Shown: one piece after another, positions 34,683 to 44,393 of the stretch
Position numbering within the stretch: position 1 is the first letter of the stretch
Layout: every line of letters begins with the position of its first letter
From: Longimicrobiales bacterium
GTDB taxonomy: Bacteria; Gemmatimonadota; Gemmatimonadetes; Longimicrobiales; Gaopeijiaceae
Direction: 5' to 3'
Assembly (NCBI GenBank): GCA_028278645.1
Contig: JANQDZ010000035.1
Coordinates: forward strand, 1 to 54,565
Length of the DNA stretch: 54,565 nt
Made by a program: the position numbers and the translations under genes
The notes under the pieces: model-generated
Told to the model about the DNA's origin: nothing
The model's database searches: none
What the model saw: only the letters and a program-made list of their open reading frames with translations

Positions 34683-35015
34683 CAGCTTCGTCGCGGCGCG
34701 ACACTGCTCCTTTCCCAACAGTTGGGTGAGAACGGTTACACCATATTATTCCCCCAAGTGACACGTCCAGTTCCGCATGATGCTTTCCCAAACCGCCGGT
34801 TCTGGACCGGGGTTGGGTAGCTCGGCCGATCCCTTCTTTTGACTTCGAGGCACATTCCTGGCAGAAGGTCGCTCAGTCGAGGCGCAACGCGAAGCCCTTC
34901 CCGGTGTATCGAAACCAAGCCCCAAACGCAAGCCGCCCCACAGAAGGACGAGCCGTTGGGCGAATCCGCGGACCGAGCCTCTGGCCGGCCCGAGAACCCA
35001 CGAAGGAGGCCCAAA
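34683..35015. promoter_or_regulatory. Divergent promoter region with palindrome
   Basis: The space between the two divergent GWxTD-like genes carries CCCAAC-A-GTTGGG at 34714-34726, a perfect 6-bp inverted repeat with one central base, about 32 bases upstream of the minus-strand ATG. It may be a regulatory site for that gene. No other structure is evident; open frames here are not convincing coding sequence. Confidence 0.35.
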
Positions 35016-36827
35016 TTGCCCTACCGACCTGTGACCGCAGCAACTCTGATCGGCCTGGTCGTGTTCGCCCTGGGGCCCGTCTCAGCTCAGGAGGATCCGG
35101 ACTCTGTTTTAAGCCCTGCCGAACTGCTCGAAGAAGCCCGGGACCGCCAGGAAGAGTTCGAACGGCTCAGGGCCAGTCGCATTCCGGTTGAGCGGGTACG
35201 GTCCCGGCCCACCTGCGACGAACTGATTGGGAGCATCTGTATCTGGTTCGGCGGTGAGGGTGAAGCGGCTTTTCCGGCTGAGTGGCCCGAGGTTGGCGAA
35301 GGGCGGGTGGAGTTGATCTCGTTCCTCTCCGAGACGATGGAGCGAGTGACCAACCGCTGGATCATCGGGCAACTGGTCTACTACCTGATCGAGAATCGCG
35401 ATGTGGCCGGAGCTACCCGGGTCGCCACGGGTTGCGGGATTGACGAGACCTGGTGGTGTGCCGCATTGCGAGGATACATCCTTCATCTGACAGCGGACTA
35501 TGTGGCTTCCGAGGCGGCGTTTCGGGAGGCGCTGGCGTCCATGCCTCCCGAGGAGCGCGAACGCTGGATGTCCCTCCGCTACGTACTGACGGAGGAGGGG
35601 GAGGAATGGTTTGCGAGTTTGGATTCGGGGGAACGGGAGCGTCGGTGGGAGCAGTTTTGGTATCTCTCCGACCCTGTCTTCCTGCTCCAGGGGAACGATC
35701 GACTCACGGACCATTTCGCACGCATGGTCGAGGCGGTGAACTGGAGGGATGCGGCGAACCCCATGGGGTGGCCGTGGGGTGAGGATATGGAGGCAACGCT
35801 GATTCGATATGGGCGCAACATCGGCTACAGTCGGACGTACGACCCCATCGCCGCCTTCCGTACTCGAGGTGACACACGGCGCGTGGTGGGACACCACCAT
35901 CCCAAGAGCCGCGGATACCTGTTTCCGGAGGTCTTCCTCGAATCGCCGTCCGATATTCCGCCGGAGAGCTGGATTACCGCGCCCCGCGAGGCCCGCACCT
36001 GGTACGCGCCCCGGTACTCCCCGGACATGCGGGCGCTGGAGACACAGGTCGGACGATTCAGGCGGGGTGACGAGATGTTGGTGGTAGGCGCTTACCGACC
36101 GGTTCCGCCGGAAGCAAAGCCCGAGTCCCCGGCGGAGCTGGATCCGGACTCGGTGGCTGCAGAGGCTCCGGAACCGGACCTACTGCCGACCTCGGAATTC
36201 GGGATTCAGGGTGAGCCCTATGCTGCGCTCTTCCTGGTTCCGGAGGATGGATCGGAACCGACATTCGTCCGAGGCTTCAACGAGGAGGGAGTCCTGACGA
36301 TCACTTCGCCGCCTGGCCGGTACGTGAGCGGCTTGGAAGTTGTCGATCTGGAAGGCAAGCAGGCATGGCGCGCACGTCAGGGTGTCGTGCAACTCCCGCT
36401 TCCCCTCGGCCTCGTTGACGCTTCGGACCTCCTGATCCTGAAAGAAGGGGCACCCCTACCGGAGAGCCTCGACGAGGCGATCCCCCACATCCGGCCAGGA
36501 GTACGCATCAGGAGGGGAGAGCGATTCCCCGTTGTCTGGGAGGCATATGGGCTGCGGATAGCCGAACCGGTGCGGATAACGCTCGGATTCACCAGTGGCC
36601 GGCCAGGCTTCCTCTCGAGGGTAGGCGAGTTCCTCGGCGTGATCGAAACGGACCGCCCGGTAGAGGTGACTTTTGAGGACCAGGGCCCGGATATCGTGCA
36701 GACCGTGTTTCGGTCGATTGAGCTCGAGCTTCCGGATCTCGATCCCGGCGAATACACGCTCCACCTAAGGTTGGAGCTGGCCGGACGCAGCCCGGTCATA
36801 AAAAGCCGACCGATCATCGTGGAGTGA
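35016..36827 (+). CDS. Secreted degenerate GWxTD-like protein
   Basis: A 603-residue predicted secreted protein. The TTG at 35016 follows an excellent ribosome-binding site (GAAGGAGG) and starts LPYRPVTAATLIGLVVFALGP, a signal peptide. A helical tetratricopeptide-like region (about residues 80-200) is followed by FWYLSDPVFLLQGNDRLTDHFARMV and GWPWGEDMEATLIRYG, which align with the GWxTD-type sequence (normally GW-x-T-D-R-G) but lack the exact motif. A C-terminal beta-sandwich (FPVVWEAYGL, EPVRITLGF) completes it. GWxTD proteins are widespread in Gemmatimonadota and of unknown role. An open frame extends 177 bases upstream, with no better start. Confidence 0.72.
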   Translation: MPYRPVTAATLIGLVVFALGPVSAQEDPDSVLSPAELLEEARDRQEEFERLRASRIPVERVRSRPTCDELIGSICIWFGGEGEAAFPAEWPEVGEGRVELISFLSETMERVTNRWIIGQLVYYLIENRDVAGATRVATGCGIDETWWCAALRGYILHLTADYVASEAAFREALASMPPEERERWMSLRYVLTEEGEEWFASLDSGERERRWEQFWYLSDPVFLLQGNDRLTDHFARMVEAVNWRDAANPMGWPWGEDMEATLIRYGRNIGYSRTYDPIAAFRTRGDTRRVVGHHHPKSRGYLFPEVFLESPSDIPPESWITAPREARTWYAPRYSPDMRALETQVGRFRRGDEMLVVGAYRPVPPEAKPESPAELDPDSVAAEAPEPDLLPTSEFGIQGEPYAALFLVPEDGSEPTFVRGFNEEGVLTITSPPGRYVSGLEVVDLEGKQAWRARQGVVQLPLPLGLVDASDLLILKEGAPLPESLDEAIPHIRPGVRIRRGERFPVVWEAYGLRIAEPVRITLGFTSGRPGFLSRVGEFLGVIETDRPVEVTFEDQGPDIVQTVFRSIELELPDLDPGEYTLHLRLELAGRSPVIKSRPIIVE

Positions 36828-36875
36828 GTGACTCGAGCGCCTTTGGGGGTGAGTTCGCCGAACGAGGAGTTTTCC

Positions 36876-37724
36876 GTGTTGGGACGGCAAAACAGAACGG
36901 TTCTGATCACAGGTCTAGTTTTCCTAATCGGGGCCCCACTGTCCGCCTGTGGCTGGGTGGAGGGGGAGCGAGAGGCCGCTCGCGAAGAGGTCCGGGCGGA
37001 GATCGAGGCCATCCTTACGGAGAGGATTGAGGCTGCCGATCGGCTGGCCGGGTCGGCCGACCGGATTCTGAGCCCGCTCCCCGTCATGACTCCGGGTGAG
37101 GAAGCTGCGCTCCGTCGCTTCCTGAACGCGTCCCATCTGGACCGGGCCCGGGAGCTGGGAGTCAGGGCCGAAGACGAGGATGCCCTGGAGTCTCTCGTTT
37201 CGGCGGGCCGTCTCCTCGAGCTAGAGGACAGCACCCGGCATTGGATCGTTCGGCCAGGTGACTCACCGGCCCATGTGGTGCCCGCCCTCCGTGCCCTCCT
37301 CGAGGTGCTGGGAGAGCGGTTTCAGGAGCGGCTTGCCGAACTGGGATTACCGGCTTACCGCGTAGAGATCACGAGTGCATATCGCACTGCCGAACATCAA
37401 CGGCGCTTGCGCCGAGTCAACGCCAACGCTGCCGCAGGGGTGAGCTCCCATGAGTACGGGACCACCGTCGACCTTTCTTACGCGGCCTTTGCGCCGCCGG
37501 CGGAGGTGCCGGCGGAGATCGTCGGTGGGGTCAGTGAGGACCTCCGGCCTCACATCCGGCGGATCGTTGACCTCGCTTTCGAATCGGTATCCGCCCGGAA
37601 GTCACGGGAACTGGGGCGGATCTTCAGCCAGGTCCTGGCGGAGGCGCAGGACGAGGGGATCGCCCTGGTGATCTTTGAGCGGCAACAAACGGTGTATCAC
37701 CTTACGGTGGGGCGGGCGATGTAG
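36876..37724 (+). CDS. DUF5715-like lipoprotein with M15-type HxxGxxxD motif
   Basis: A 282-residue predicted lipoprotein. A GTG at 36876, preceded by GAGGAG, starts VLGRQNRTVLITGLVFLIGA and reaches a lipobox ending in Cys near residue 25. The C-terminal half carries EITSAYRTAEHQRRLRRVN followed by SSHEYGTTVDLSY, which matches the zinc-binding S-x-H-x-x-G-x-x-x-D motif of M15/VanY-type D-Ala-D-Ala carboxypeptidases and DUF5715. Cell-wall peptide trimming is possible but the rest of an M15 site is not clear. It starts 48 bases after the upstream gene. Confidence 0.65.
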   Translation: MLGRQNRTVLITGLVFLIGAPLSACGWVEGEREAAREEVRAEIEAILTERIEAADRLAGSADRILSPLPVMTPGEEAALRRFLNASHLDRARELGVRAEDEDALESLVSAGRLLELEDSTRHWIVRPGDSPAHVVPALRALLEVLGERFQERLAELGLPAYRVEITSAYRTAEHQRRLRRVNANAAAGVSSHEYGTTVDLSYAAFAPPAEVPAEIVGGVSEDLRPHIRRIVDLAFESVSARKSRELGRIFSQVLAEAQDEGIALVIFERQQTVYHLTVGRAM

Positions 37725-37737
37725 CCAGGAGACGCTC

Positions 37738-38856
37738 TCAGCCTCCCTCCCACCGCTCTTTGTCCAAGCTGGTACCCAGCCACCCTTCCAGCGTCCTTCG
37801 CACGCGCTCCTTGTCTGCCGGAGGTAGATTCCGGATCCTGGCGTCCCCGTGATGCCGCCCCGCCATCGTAAAAGAGAGGGAGTTGGTTCCTCCCGTCAGC
37901 TCCACGGCCCCGGCCGTCCAGGTATCCACCGCCCCATAAAGGAAGATGAAGTTATTGCTACGGCGGTTCACCCAATCCGAGATCTCCGTCAACACCGACG
38001 GGTCATAGGTGGCCTCTACGCCCGGAGGCAAGAAGGCCGCGTGAGGCTCGGGAGGTAGGACCACCAACAAGTCGGCGAATGGCTCGGTTTCGAACCCATA
38101 GTACCCGGTCTGGCTTGCGGCCTGGTAATAGTGGGCTCCGGTGTCGTCGATGCCCTGGTCCGAGTAGAGCGAGAGACCCACAACGTCGATGACGTGCTCC
38201 AATGCCAGGTCGAGATGCGCTTCACTCTCGCCGGGCAGGGGAACGGCATCGCAATCCCATCCCCACTGCCAGAACGAAAATGGGTATTCCAGGACCGCGT
38301 ACTCGAACGCCGCCTCCACCCCGAGGTACTCGAAGGACATCCCCGTGCCTTTGGCGAACCAATGGAGGCGGGGAAGCGCCTCCTCCCGCTCCGAAAGGAG
38401 ATACCGTTGGAGGGCGAGGTGTTTCGCGCGGCACTCGGGCGTGCCCGCCGTATTGAGGAACTTGTAGATCCTCTGATCCTCGAATGAGGTTTGCACGGGA
38501 GCCACGTAGGGAATCGAGGCCGACACATCGTCGGGGTAGAAATACCCGTAGGCGATCGTGGCCAGTCCGCCCTTGCTCACTCCGGAAGACACCCATGGTT
38601 CGGTGTAGATGGCCCCGAGGAGGGTCCGGATGGCGTGGTGGTCTCCCGCCGCTTGGCGAACGTCCAGGGTGGACCAGTCCGATGAGTCGGGCACCGACAC
38701 CCCAAAGAACCTGTGTTCGACGGTAACTTCGTTCGCATCAAGGAGATGAGTCGGCTCGCTGATCCGGTTGTTGGCTTTGGTATAGCCGTTTGTGACCAGG
38801 ACTGTTGGGCGATCGAACCCTCCGAAACAACCCCTTCTTGAGAACAGGGCACGAAG
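37738..38856 (-). pseudogene. 5'-truncated S37 (PS-10) tripeptidyl aminopeptidase relic
   Basis: The frame is open from 38856 to 37738 (372 codons) and clearly encodes the S37/PS-10 serine peptidase core: DRPTVLVTNGYTK, TVEHRFFGVSVP, W-TLDVRQAAGDHHAIR, then the nucleophile elbow VSSGVSKGGLATI and IPYVAPVQTSF, with the aspartate/histidine region near FIFLYGAVDTWTAG and GRHHGDARI. The signal peptide and about 80-100 N-terminal residues of family members are missing; a TAG at 38857-38859 stops the frame and a terminator of the neighbouring gene lies just beyond. An internal GTG at 38700 would give a protein without part of the core. I call it a pseudogene. Confidence 0.65.
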
Positions 38857-38906
38857 CTATCGCAGTGGGTCGTGGAACATTTCGCACCGATCGTCCCCAG
38901 GGCAAG

Positions 38907-38952
38907 AAAAGACGCGACTCGGACGGCTTCCCGCCGCAGTCCGAGTCGCGTC
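38907..38952 (-). terminator. Rho-independent terminator of LVIVD gene
   Basis: GACGCGACTCGGAC (38911-38924) and GTCCGAGTCGCGTC (38939-38952) form a perfect 14-bp stem with a 14-nt loop. On the minus strand the stem is followed by TTTTCTT, so it terminates transcription from the LVIVD-repeat gene, whose stop codon is at 39015. Confidence 0.88.
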
Positions 38953-39014
38953 CCTCCCACCCCTCGTTTTTAACCCGCCACCCGGGTTTCAGCGGGGCGG
39001 CGGCCCTCAGCGGA

Positions 39015-40838
39015 CTACTGTCCCGCCATCTCCCTCAGCGTGGTGGCAAGCAGTCGAAGCCGTCGAGCGTCACCCTTTTCGGCGGCCTGTTCTATGGCCC
39101 TGGCATCTCCGTCCAGTGCCTCGGCCAGCTCAACCAGCTGGGTTTCCAAACCCTCTGCTCCACCAGTTTCGATCTGGCCGAGTACGGTCTCAACTGCGTT
39201 GGCCCGAACCGGATCGATCCCCTGGTTCCGCCCCATCTGGTCGAGGTACGACCGTGCCACTGGAACGGCGGCCGGCCAGGTTACCCGGGTTTGTGCCTGA
39301 GTGTTGAACTCCCCGTACTGAGCGAGCTTTGCCGCTGCGATCTCGTTTTCCGACAAATGTTCGCTGGCGACGAGCTCGAATATGTCCAACCCCCGGGCGA
39401 TCTCGGCTCCGTAGATGTACCCATCGAACCAATAGGTGGACCAATAGCCACCCAGCATGAGCTGGGCTTCATCCAACGGTCCTCGATCGAAGAAAGCGAT
39501 CTCCTCAGGGTTGGCTGGGTCGGTGAAGTCGAACACCGAGAGGCCTCCCTGATACCATGCCTGAGCTTTTATGTCCCGGCCGGGTACGGGAACGAGCGAG
39601 CCGTTGTGGGCCACGCAGTTTTCCGTGCTCTCTTGGGGGACCGGAAGTTTGTAGTAGCCGGCCAGGGTTAACTCCCCGTCGGCCAGCTCGAAGATCGCAT
39701 CCGCGCCCCAAGTGGGTGGGTCGGTCGCCCGGCATCGCGGGGCCGTCCCTCCGCCCCACTCGTCGGTGAAAACGACTTTTGATCCATCATTGCTGAACGT
39801 GGCCGAATGCCAGTACGCGAAGTTCGGATCGGATACCTCCTCGATTCTCGTCGGGTTCTCCGGATCGGAGATGTCGAGGAGAATGCCGTTTCCGGAACAG
39901 GCCCCTGCCGCCAAGCCCAACTCCGGAAACACGGTGATGTCATGGCAGTGGTCGGTAACCGCCGTGCCCTGGGTGCCTTCGCCATGGTTTCCACCCCGCC
40001 ACAGCCCAGCGATCTCACCGGTCTCCGGATCCGAAAAGATCCGGGGTTCCGTCACGACCGCGGCTGTTTCCGGAGCATTGAGGGGGACGCGGATCACTTC
40101 GATTCTGAACCGAGCCGTGTTCGGGTCTTCCTCCGGACCCTCACGGATGCAGCCTTCGAGCTCAGAAGGTGACCGGACCCCGGCCGCACCGGAGACATAG
40201 ATCCAAACGTTCTCCTCGTCATTCGGACTTGTCACCAAGGTGTGGGTGTGGGAGCCGCGGCAGGTCTGAACCAGGGCCACCTGTTTGGGCTCCTCGATGT
40301 TGGAGATGTCGAAGATCCTCACGCCACGAAACCGTTCTGCGCTCACCGTATCTTGGACCCCTTCGATCCCACAATCATTTCGCCCGCGGGCTTCCTCTAC
40401 CGATGTGAATAGGAGGTCCCCGTAGACGGACACGTCACCCTGGCCCCCTGGGCACACGACACCAACGCGGAACTTCGGCTCCTCGGGATCGGAGATGTCG
40501 AACACCTGGAAGCCGTTGAAATTCCCGACGAATACCAGGTCTCCCTGGAAGGCCAGATCGGTGTTTGCGAAGGGGAAAGCTCCCGGGAACTCGGGATCCA
40601 CGAACCCCTCGGGCCGCGGCAGCTTCCCCACAAGCTCCAGGTTCTTGATGGCCGATCCGGCGTCGTGCCACCCAGGGGCCAATCCGACCCGCGGGTCGGA
40701 GGCGTCCCAAACGAAAGTGGTGTCTTGTGCGGCCACCTGTCCGGTCACCTTCACGGGTGAGCACAGGAGTGCCGCCGCCGCAAACAGGGCAAAAGGATAA
40801 AAACCGGGGATCCGAAAAGTCTGAACACGTGCGAACAT
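39015..40838 (-). CDS. Secreted LVIVD-repeat beta-propeller protein
   Basis: A 607-residue protein with an N-terminal signal peptide (YPFALFAAAALLC). Repeated strands of the form GFQVFDISDPEEP, GVRIFDISNIEEPKQ, GILLDISDPENPT and GLSVFDFTDPANPEE mark LVIVD repeats of a beta-propeller fold. A helical C-terminal tail (about residues 500-607) follows. LVIVD proteins are extracellular or surface propellers of unknown role. It lies 59 bases downstream of a DUF305 lipoprotein on the same strand and is closed by a strong terminator, so the two may form an operon. Confidence 0.85.
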   Translation of the reverse strand: MFARVQTFRIPGFYPFALFAAAALLCSPVKVTGQVAAQDTTFVWDASDPRVGLAPGWHDAGSAIKNLELVGKLPRPEGFVDPEFPGAFPFANTDLAFQGDLVFVGNFNGFQVFDISDPEEPKFRVGVVCPGGQGDVSVYGDLLFTSVEEARGRNDCGIEGVQDTVSAERFRGVRIFDISNIEEPKQVALVQTCRGSHTHTLVTSPNDEENVWIYVSGAAGVRSPSELEGCIREGPEEDPNTARFRIEVIRVPLNAPETAAVVTEPRIFSDPETGEIAGLWRGGNHGEGTQGTAVTDHCHDITVFPELGLAAGACSGNGILLDISDPENPTRIEEVSDPNFAYWHSATFSNDGSKVVFTDEWGGGTAPRCRATDPPTWGADAIFELADGELTLAGYYKLPVPQESTENCVAHNGSLVPVPGRDIKAQAWYQGGLSVFDFTDPANPEEIAFFDRGPLDEAQLMLGGYWSTYWFDGYIYGAEIARGLDIFELVASEHLSENEIAAAKLAQYGEFNTQAQTRVTWPAAVPVARSYLDQMGRNQGIDPVRANAVETVLGQIETGGAEGLETQLVELAEALDGDARAIEQAAEKGDARRLRLLATTLREMAGQ

Positions 40839-40868
40839 CTGGAACCTCTGTCAGAAAGTGAACGACGT

Positions 40869-40882
40869 CGGCCGCAAGGCCG
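40869..40882. other. Short GNRA hairpin between DUF305 and LVIVD genes
   Basis: CGGCC-GCAA-GGCCG forms a 5-bp stem capped by a GCAA tetraloop in the 59-base gap. There is no T-tract. It may affect mRNA stability between the two genes; function is unproven. Confidence 0.3.
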
Positions 40883-40897
40883 CATCCTGAGACAGCA

Positions 40898-41599
40898 TCA
40901 TCGACGGTTGTCCAACATCTCCTTCATGCGCCGGATTTCGATGAGCTGGTCTGCCTCCACATGGGAGGCAAAGGTGAACATGTCTGTTTCCTGCCCGGCT
41001 CCCGGGCTTGCAAAAAGCGCCTTGACCATCACGATGGCGCCCTCGTGATGCCGGATCATGTGCTCGAGGAAGAGGCGATCGAATTCGGAGTCGTGACCTG
41101 CTGCCAGCTCGGCCATATCCGCTTCTGTGAGCATCCCGGGCATCAGATGGTCTCCCATCATGTGGTGGGCGTGCTCACCGGGAACGTCCTCGCCTCGGTG
41201 AGCCAACCACCGGCCCATGAGTTCGATTTCGTCCCGCTGGGAGATTTCGATGCGTTTGGCCAGCAGGTGGATGTCCCGGTTTTGGGTGCGCTCCTCCACG
41301 AGGGCAGCCATGTCCAGCGCCTGGGCATGATGTGGGATCATGCCTTGCATGAACTCCACGTCTGCCGGGGTGTGGGGTCGGTGCGCTTGGTTAGCGAGTT
41401 GGGAGACTTCCACGGATTGTGACGGCTCTCCCGGAGCACCGGGCTGGAGGACCCGGGGGGAGTCGAGAGTCTCCGCACGGTCTCCGGCGGATTCCTGAGG
41501 CGGCGGGGGCGGGGTCGAAGCCTGGGGAGTGGCACATGCCGTCATCGCGAGGAACAACAAACAGGCGACTGCCCCGGTACGTAGGGGTTGCTTCTTCAT
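40898..41599 (-). CDS. DUF305-family lipoprotein
   Basis: A 233-residue predicted lipoprotein: the signal peptide from the ATG at 41599 ends in MTACA, and a proline-rich stretch (TPPPPPQE) follows. Two DUF305 repeats are visible, each with a conserved HH pair: FMQGMIPHHAQALDMA near residue 83 and FLEHMIRHHEGAIVMV near residue 175. The fold is a ferritin-like four-helix bundle and family members are exported and often linked to copper. It has methionine and histidine-rich patches (HAHHMMGDHLMPGM) consistent with metal binding. It precedes the LVIVD gene. Confidence 0.88.
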   Translation of the reverse strand: MKKQPLRTGAVACLLFLAMTACATPQASTPPPPPQESAGDRAETLDSPRVLQPGAPGEPSQSVEVSQLANQAHRPHTPADVEFMQGMIPHHAQALDMAALVEERTQNRDIHLLAKRIEISQRDEIELMGRWLAHRGEDVPGEHAHHMMGDHLMPGMLTEADMAELAAGHDSEFDRLFLEHMIRHHEGAIVMVKALFASPGAGQETDMFTFASHVEADQLIEIRRMKEMLDNRR

Positions 41600-41732
41600 G
41601 AGGCTCTCAGTTTTGGGGAAGTCCGGGAAGCCGGTCTTCGAGCAGACCTTCACACGGAGATTGCTCCTACCCTCCGGCCCGCCGGAAGCCCCTTACACCC
41701 GTGAACCGGTGAGGGGTTCCACCTGACTGGCC

Positions 41733-44378
41733 CTACTCGGCCTTTAAGGTCTCCACCGGATCCGTTCGAGAGGCCCTGAAAGCTGGGACCCAGGAGGCGG
41801 TGAGGGTGGTGATAGCCAGTACGACGCAAACACCTCCGTAGGTGCCCGCGTCTGTGACCGAGACTCCCCATACCAACCCGGAGAGGAGGCGGGAAAGGGC
41901 GAGCGCCACAGCTACGCCGACGCCCAAGCCCACGACTCCCAGGGCTCCCGCTCTCCCCAACACCAATCTGGTTACCTGGTTCGGTCGGGATCCCAAAGCC
42001 AACCGGATCCCCATCTCCCGCCGCCTTTGCCCCACCGAGTACAAGATCGAGGCGTATACCCCACCCGCGGCCAGGAGGAAAGCTACGGCTGCGAAGGAGC
42101 CAAACAGGATGGCGAGGAACCGCGGAGTCGCCAGTGATCGAGAGACGAAGTCGTCCATCGTAACCAACTCACCCATGGCCATCTCCGGGTCCAGCTCGGC
42201 AATTCCGGCGCGGAGTCCGGGGCCCAGGGTTTGGAGAGGGACCCCAGACTCAAGGACAACGTGGAGAAGACCAAACCAGCTGCCCCAGGTTTGGTATGGG
42301 ACGTAAACCCCTTCGTCTACCTCACTTTCCAAAGAAGCCCAGTGGTGATGACCGGCCTCCACACCGATCACAGTGACGGGGCCGTTCCCGCCTACCATGA
42401 TCTGCCGGCCGGCGACATTTTCGGTTCCGAAAAGACGGCGGGCCAAAGGCGGGTTTATGACAGCTACCATGCCGTCGCCTTGGAAATCCTCCGCCGCGAA
42501 TTCCCGCCCGAAGGGAATCTCCACGCCGAGGGTGGCGAAATAATCCTCCGTTACCGGGTGGATGAAGGTGTTCTTTCCGGTGCCGGGATCTTCGGAGTCG
42601 GCCGGCCAGATCCGACTCGCCCAACAGCAGGTTCCGGGAGGAAACATGAAGGGTGTGACCCAGCTCGCTGCTACCCTCCCAACGCCGGGCACATTCTCCA
42701 GCCGAGCCCGTAGGTCGGTCACAAACTGAGCCCGGGCCTCTACGGAATAGGTATCCCCTACCTCCAGTGGCAGGACCACCCGTTCGGCAGTATGGAATCC
42801 CGGGTCCACCTCCATCCTTTCCAGGAGAGATCGAAAGAGCAGACCCGCGCCGGTAAGGAGAACCACCGTGAGGGCCAGTTCCGTCACCAACAAGGAGTCC
42901 CGTACGCGGTTGCCTTTCCGGCCCGGAGTGGTCCTGCCCGGGACTTCACGAAGCTTCGAGCTGAGGTCTTTTCTCACTGCCTGGGCAATTGGGAACGCAC
43001 CACACAGGATCCCGGTAACGGCGGCAAGTATCAGAGAAAAGGCAAGCACTCGGGGGTTAACGGCCACCTCGGCCAGTCGAGGGAGGTCCCCAGGACCAAA
43101 CCGTTTAAAGACCTCTACCCCTAGGACAGCCATGGCGACGCCTAGGAGGCCGCCCGCGGTGGCGAGGACGGTACTTTCGGTAAGCAGTTGCCTGGCAATC
43201 CGGCCCTGACTCGCGCCGAGGGCGCCCCGGAGGGAAAGCTCGTCCGCTCTCGAAGTACCGCGTGCCAAGAACAGGTTCGCGACGTTTGCGCAAGCGATAA
43301 GGAGGAGAAGTCCTACGGCACCCAGGAGCATCATCAACGTGGAGCTTACGCTTTTGACCGTCGCGTCACGAAGGGGTACAAGTGGGAACGTCTTTGGAGA
43401 CCCGTCCTCCCGGATAAAATGGTCCGGGAAGTCCTCCGCGAGGGAGGCGTTCAGAGCGTCCATTTCGGCCTGAGCAACGCCCAGGGATACGCCCGGCTTT
43501 AGGCGGCCCAAGGTCCTCAGGGTCTTCGATTCACGGGTGCCGGCGGACCACCCCTGGGCATCGAAGAGAGTCCAGACGTCAACCTCCGGCCCAGTGACGT
43601 GTTCCGGGGGTGTGAACCCGGGAGCGAGAACCCCAGCCACAACCACCGGCTCCCCGTCCAGCCGAAGCTGCTCTCCAACAACCTCCTGGTCCGCGCCCCA
43701 GTTCCTGACCCAGAATCCGTAGTCCAGGACAACGACAGGGTTGTTCTCACGCTGGTCCTCCTCATCGAATAGCCGGCCAAACAGGGGTCTTCCCCCAAGG
43801 AGGGCCAAAAACCGCGGAGTAACCAAAGAGATGCGTACCCTCACTGGCCCCTCCTGGCCCGTGAGGCTCCCGTCCGCTCCAGCCCGGGCAGAGAGGTCCT
43901 GCACCGTACTGAGGTTCTCCTGCCACGCCAGGAAGTCCGGGTAGGTATTGCTTCCTTCGCTATCTACATAGATGAGGCTCTCCGGATCTGGATATGGCAG
44001 GGCCTCCAATAGAACACCATCCACGACAGAGTAGATGGTTGATGAGGCCCCGATCCCAAGGCCCATGAGCCCAACAGCCATTAACGCGAAGCCGGGTCGC
44101 CTCTTGAAGCCTCTGAAAGCGTATCGAACATCCTGAGCCAGGTCATCCAAACCACGCCCGCCCCGGGTGTCCCGGACCTCTTCTTTTGTCTTCTCCACTC
44201 CCCCGAAATCCAGCAGAGCTGCTCGTCGAGCCGCCTCCGGCGACATCCCTCGGGCCACATTCGCTTGTGCCTCACGCTCCAAGTGGTATCGAAGCTCCTC
44301 GTCGAGCTCCTGGTCCACACGCTTTTTCGAAAAGAGAACCTCGAATCGCCAAACCAACCGTCGTATCCAGTTCATCAT
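41733..44378 (-). CDS. ADOP-like FtsX/MacB-type ABC permease (pair 2)
   Basis: An 881-residue duplicated permease without a cognate ATPase. It starts with the 'permease prefix' segment (DQELDEELRYHLEREAQANV, then GMSPEAARRAALLDFGG) typical of ADOP proteins, which the pair 1 permease lacks. A transmembrane helix near residue 105 precedes a MacB-type periplasmic domain and an FtsX three-helix block (LRGALGASQGRIARQLL near residue 395). A second periplasmic domain and FtsX block follow, ending SRTDPVETLKAE. It lies 15 bases after PadR 2, so they are co-transcribed. The substrate is unknown. Confidence 0.92.
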   Translation of the reverse strand: MMNWIRRLVWRFEVLFSKKRVDQELDEELRYHLEREAQANVARGMSPEAARRAALLDFGGVEKTKEEVRDTRGGRGLDDLAQDVRYAFRGFKRRPGFALMAVGLMGLGIGASSTIYSVVDGVLLEALPYPDPESLIYVDSEGSNTYPDFLAWQENLSTVQDLSARAGADGSLTGQEGPVRVRISLVTPRFLALLGGRPLFGRLFDEEDQRENNPVVVLDYGFWVRNWGADQEVVGEQLRLDGEPVVVAGVLAPGFTPPEHVTGPEVDVWTLFDAQGWSAGTRESKTLRTLGRLKPGVSLGVAQAEMDALNASLAEDFPDHFIREDGSPKTFPLVPLRDATVKSVSSTLMMLLGAVGLLLLIACANVANLFLARGTSRADELSLRGALGASQGRIARQLLTESTVLATAGGLLGVAMAVLGVEVFKRFGPGDLPRLAEVAVNPRVLAFSLILAAVTGILCGAFPIAQAVRKDLSSKLREVPGRTTPGRKGNRVRDSLLVTELALTVVLLTGAGLLFRSLLERMEVDPGFHTAERVVLPLEVGDTYSVEARAQFVTDLRARLENVPGVGRVAASWVTPFMFPPGTCCWASRIWPADSEDPGTGKNTFIHPVTEDYFATLGVEIPFGREFAAEDFQGDGMVAVINPPLARRLFGTENVAGRQIMVGGNGPVTVIGVEAGHHHWASLESEVDEGVYVPYQTWGSWFGLLHVVLESGVPLQTLGPGLRAGIAELDPEMAMGELVTMDDFVSRSLATPRFLAILFGSFAAVAFLLAAGGVYASILYSVGQRRREMGIRLALGSRPNQVTRLVLGRAGALGVVGLGVGVAVALALSRLLSGLVWGVSVTDAGTYGGVCVVLAITTLTASWVPAFRASRTDPVETLKAE

Positions 44379-44393
44379 CCCCCTCCGTACCAG

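Noticed and set aside
35109-35900. 263-codon minus-strand frame inside the GWxTD-like gene
   Set aside because: The plus-strand gene has a signal peptide and good ribosome-binding site; the antisense has neither.
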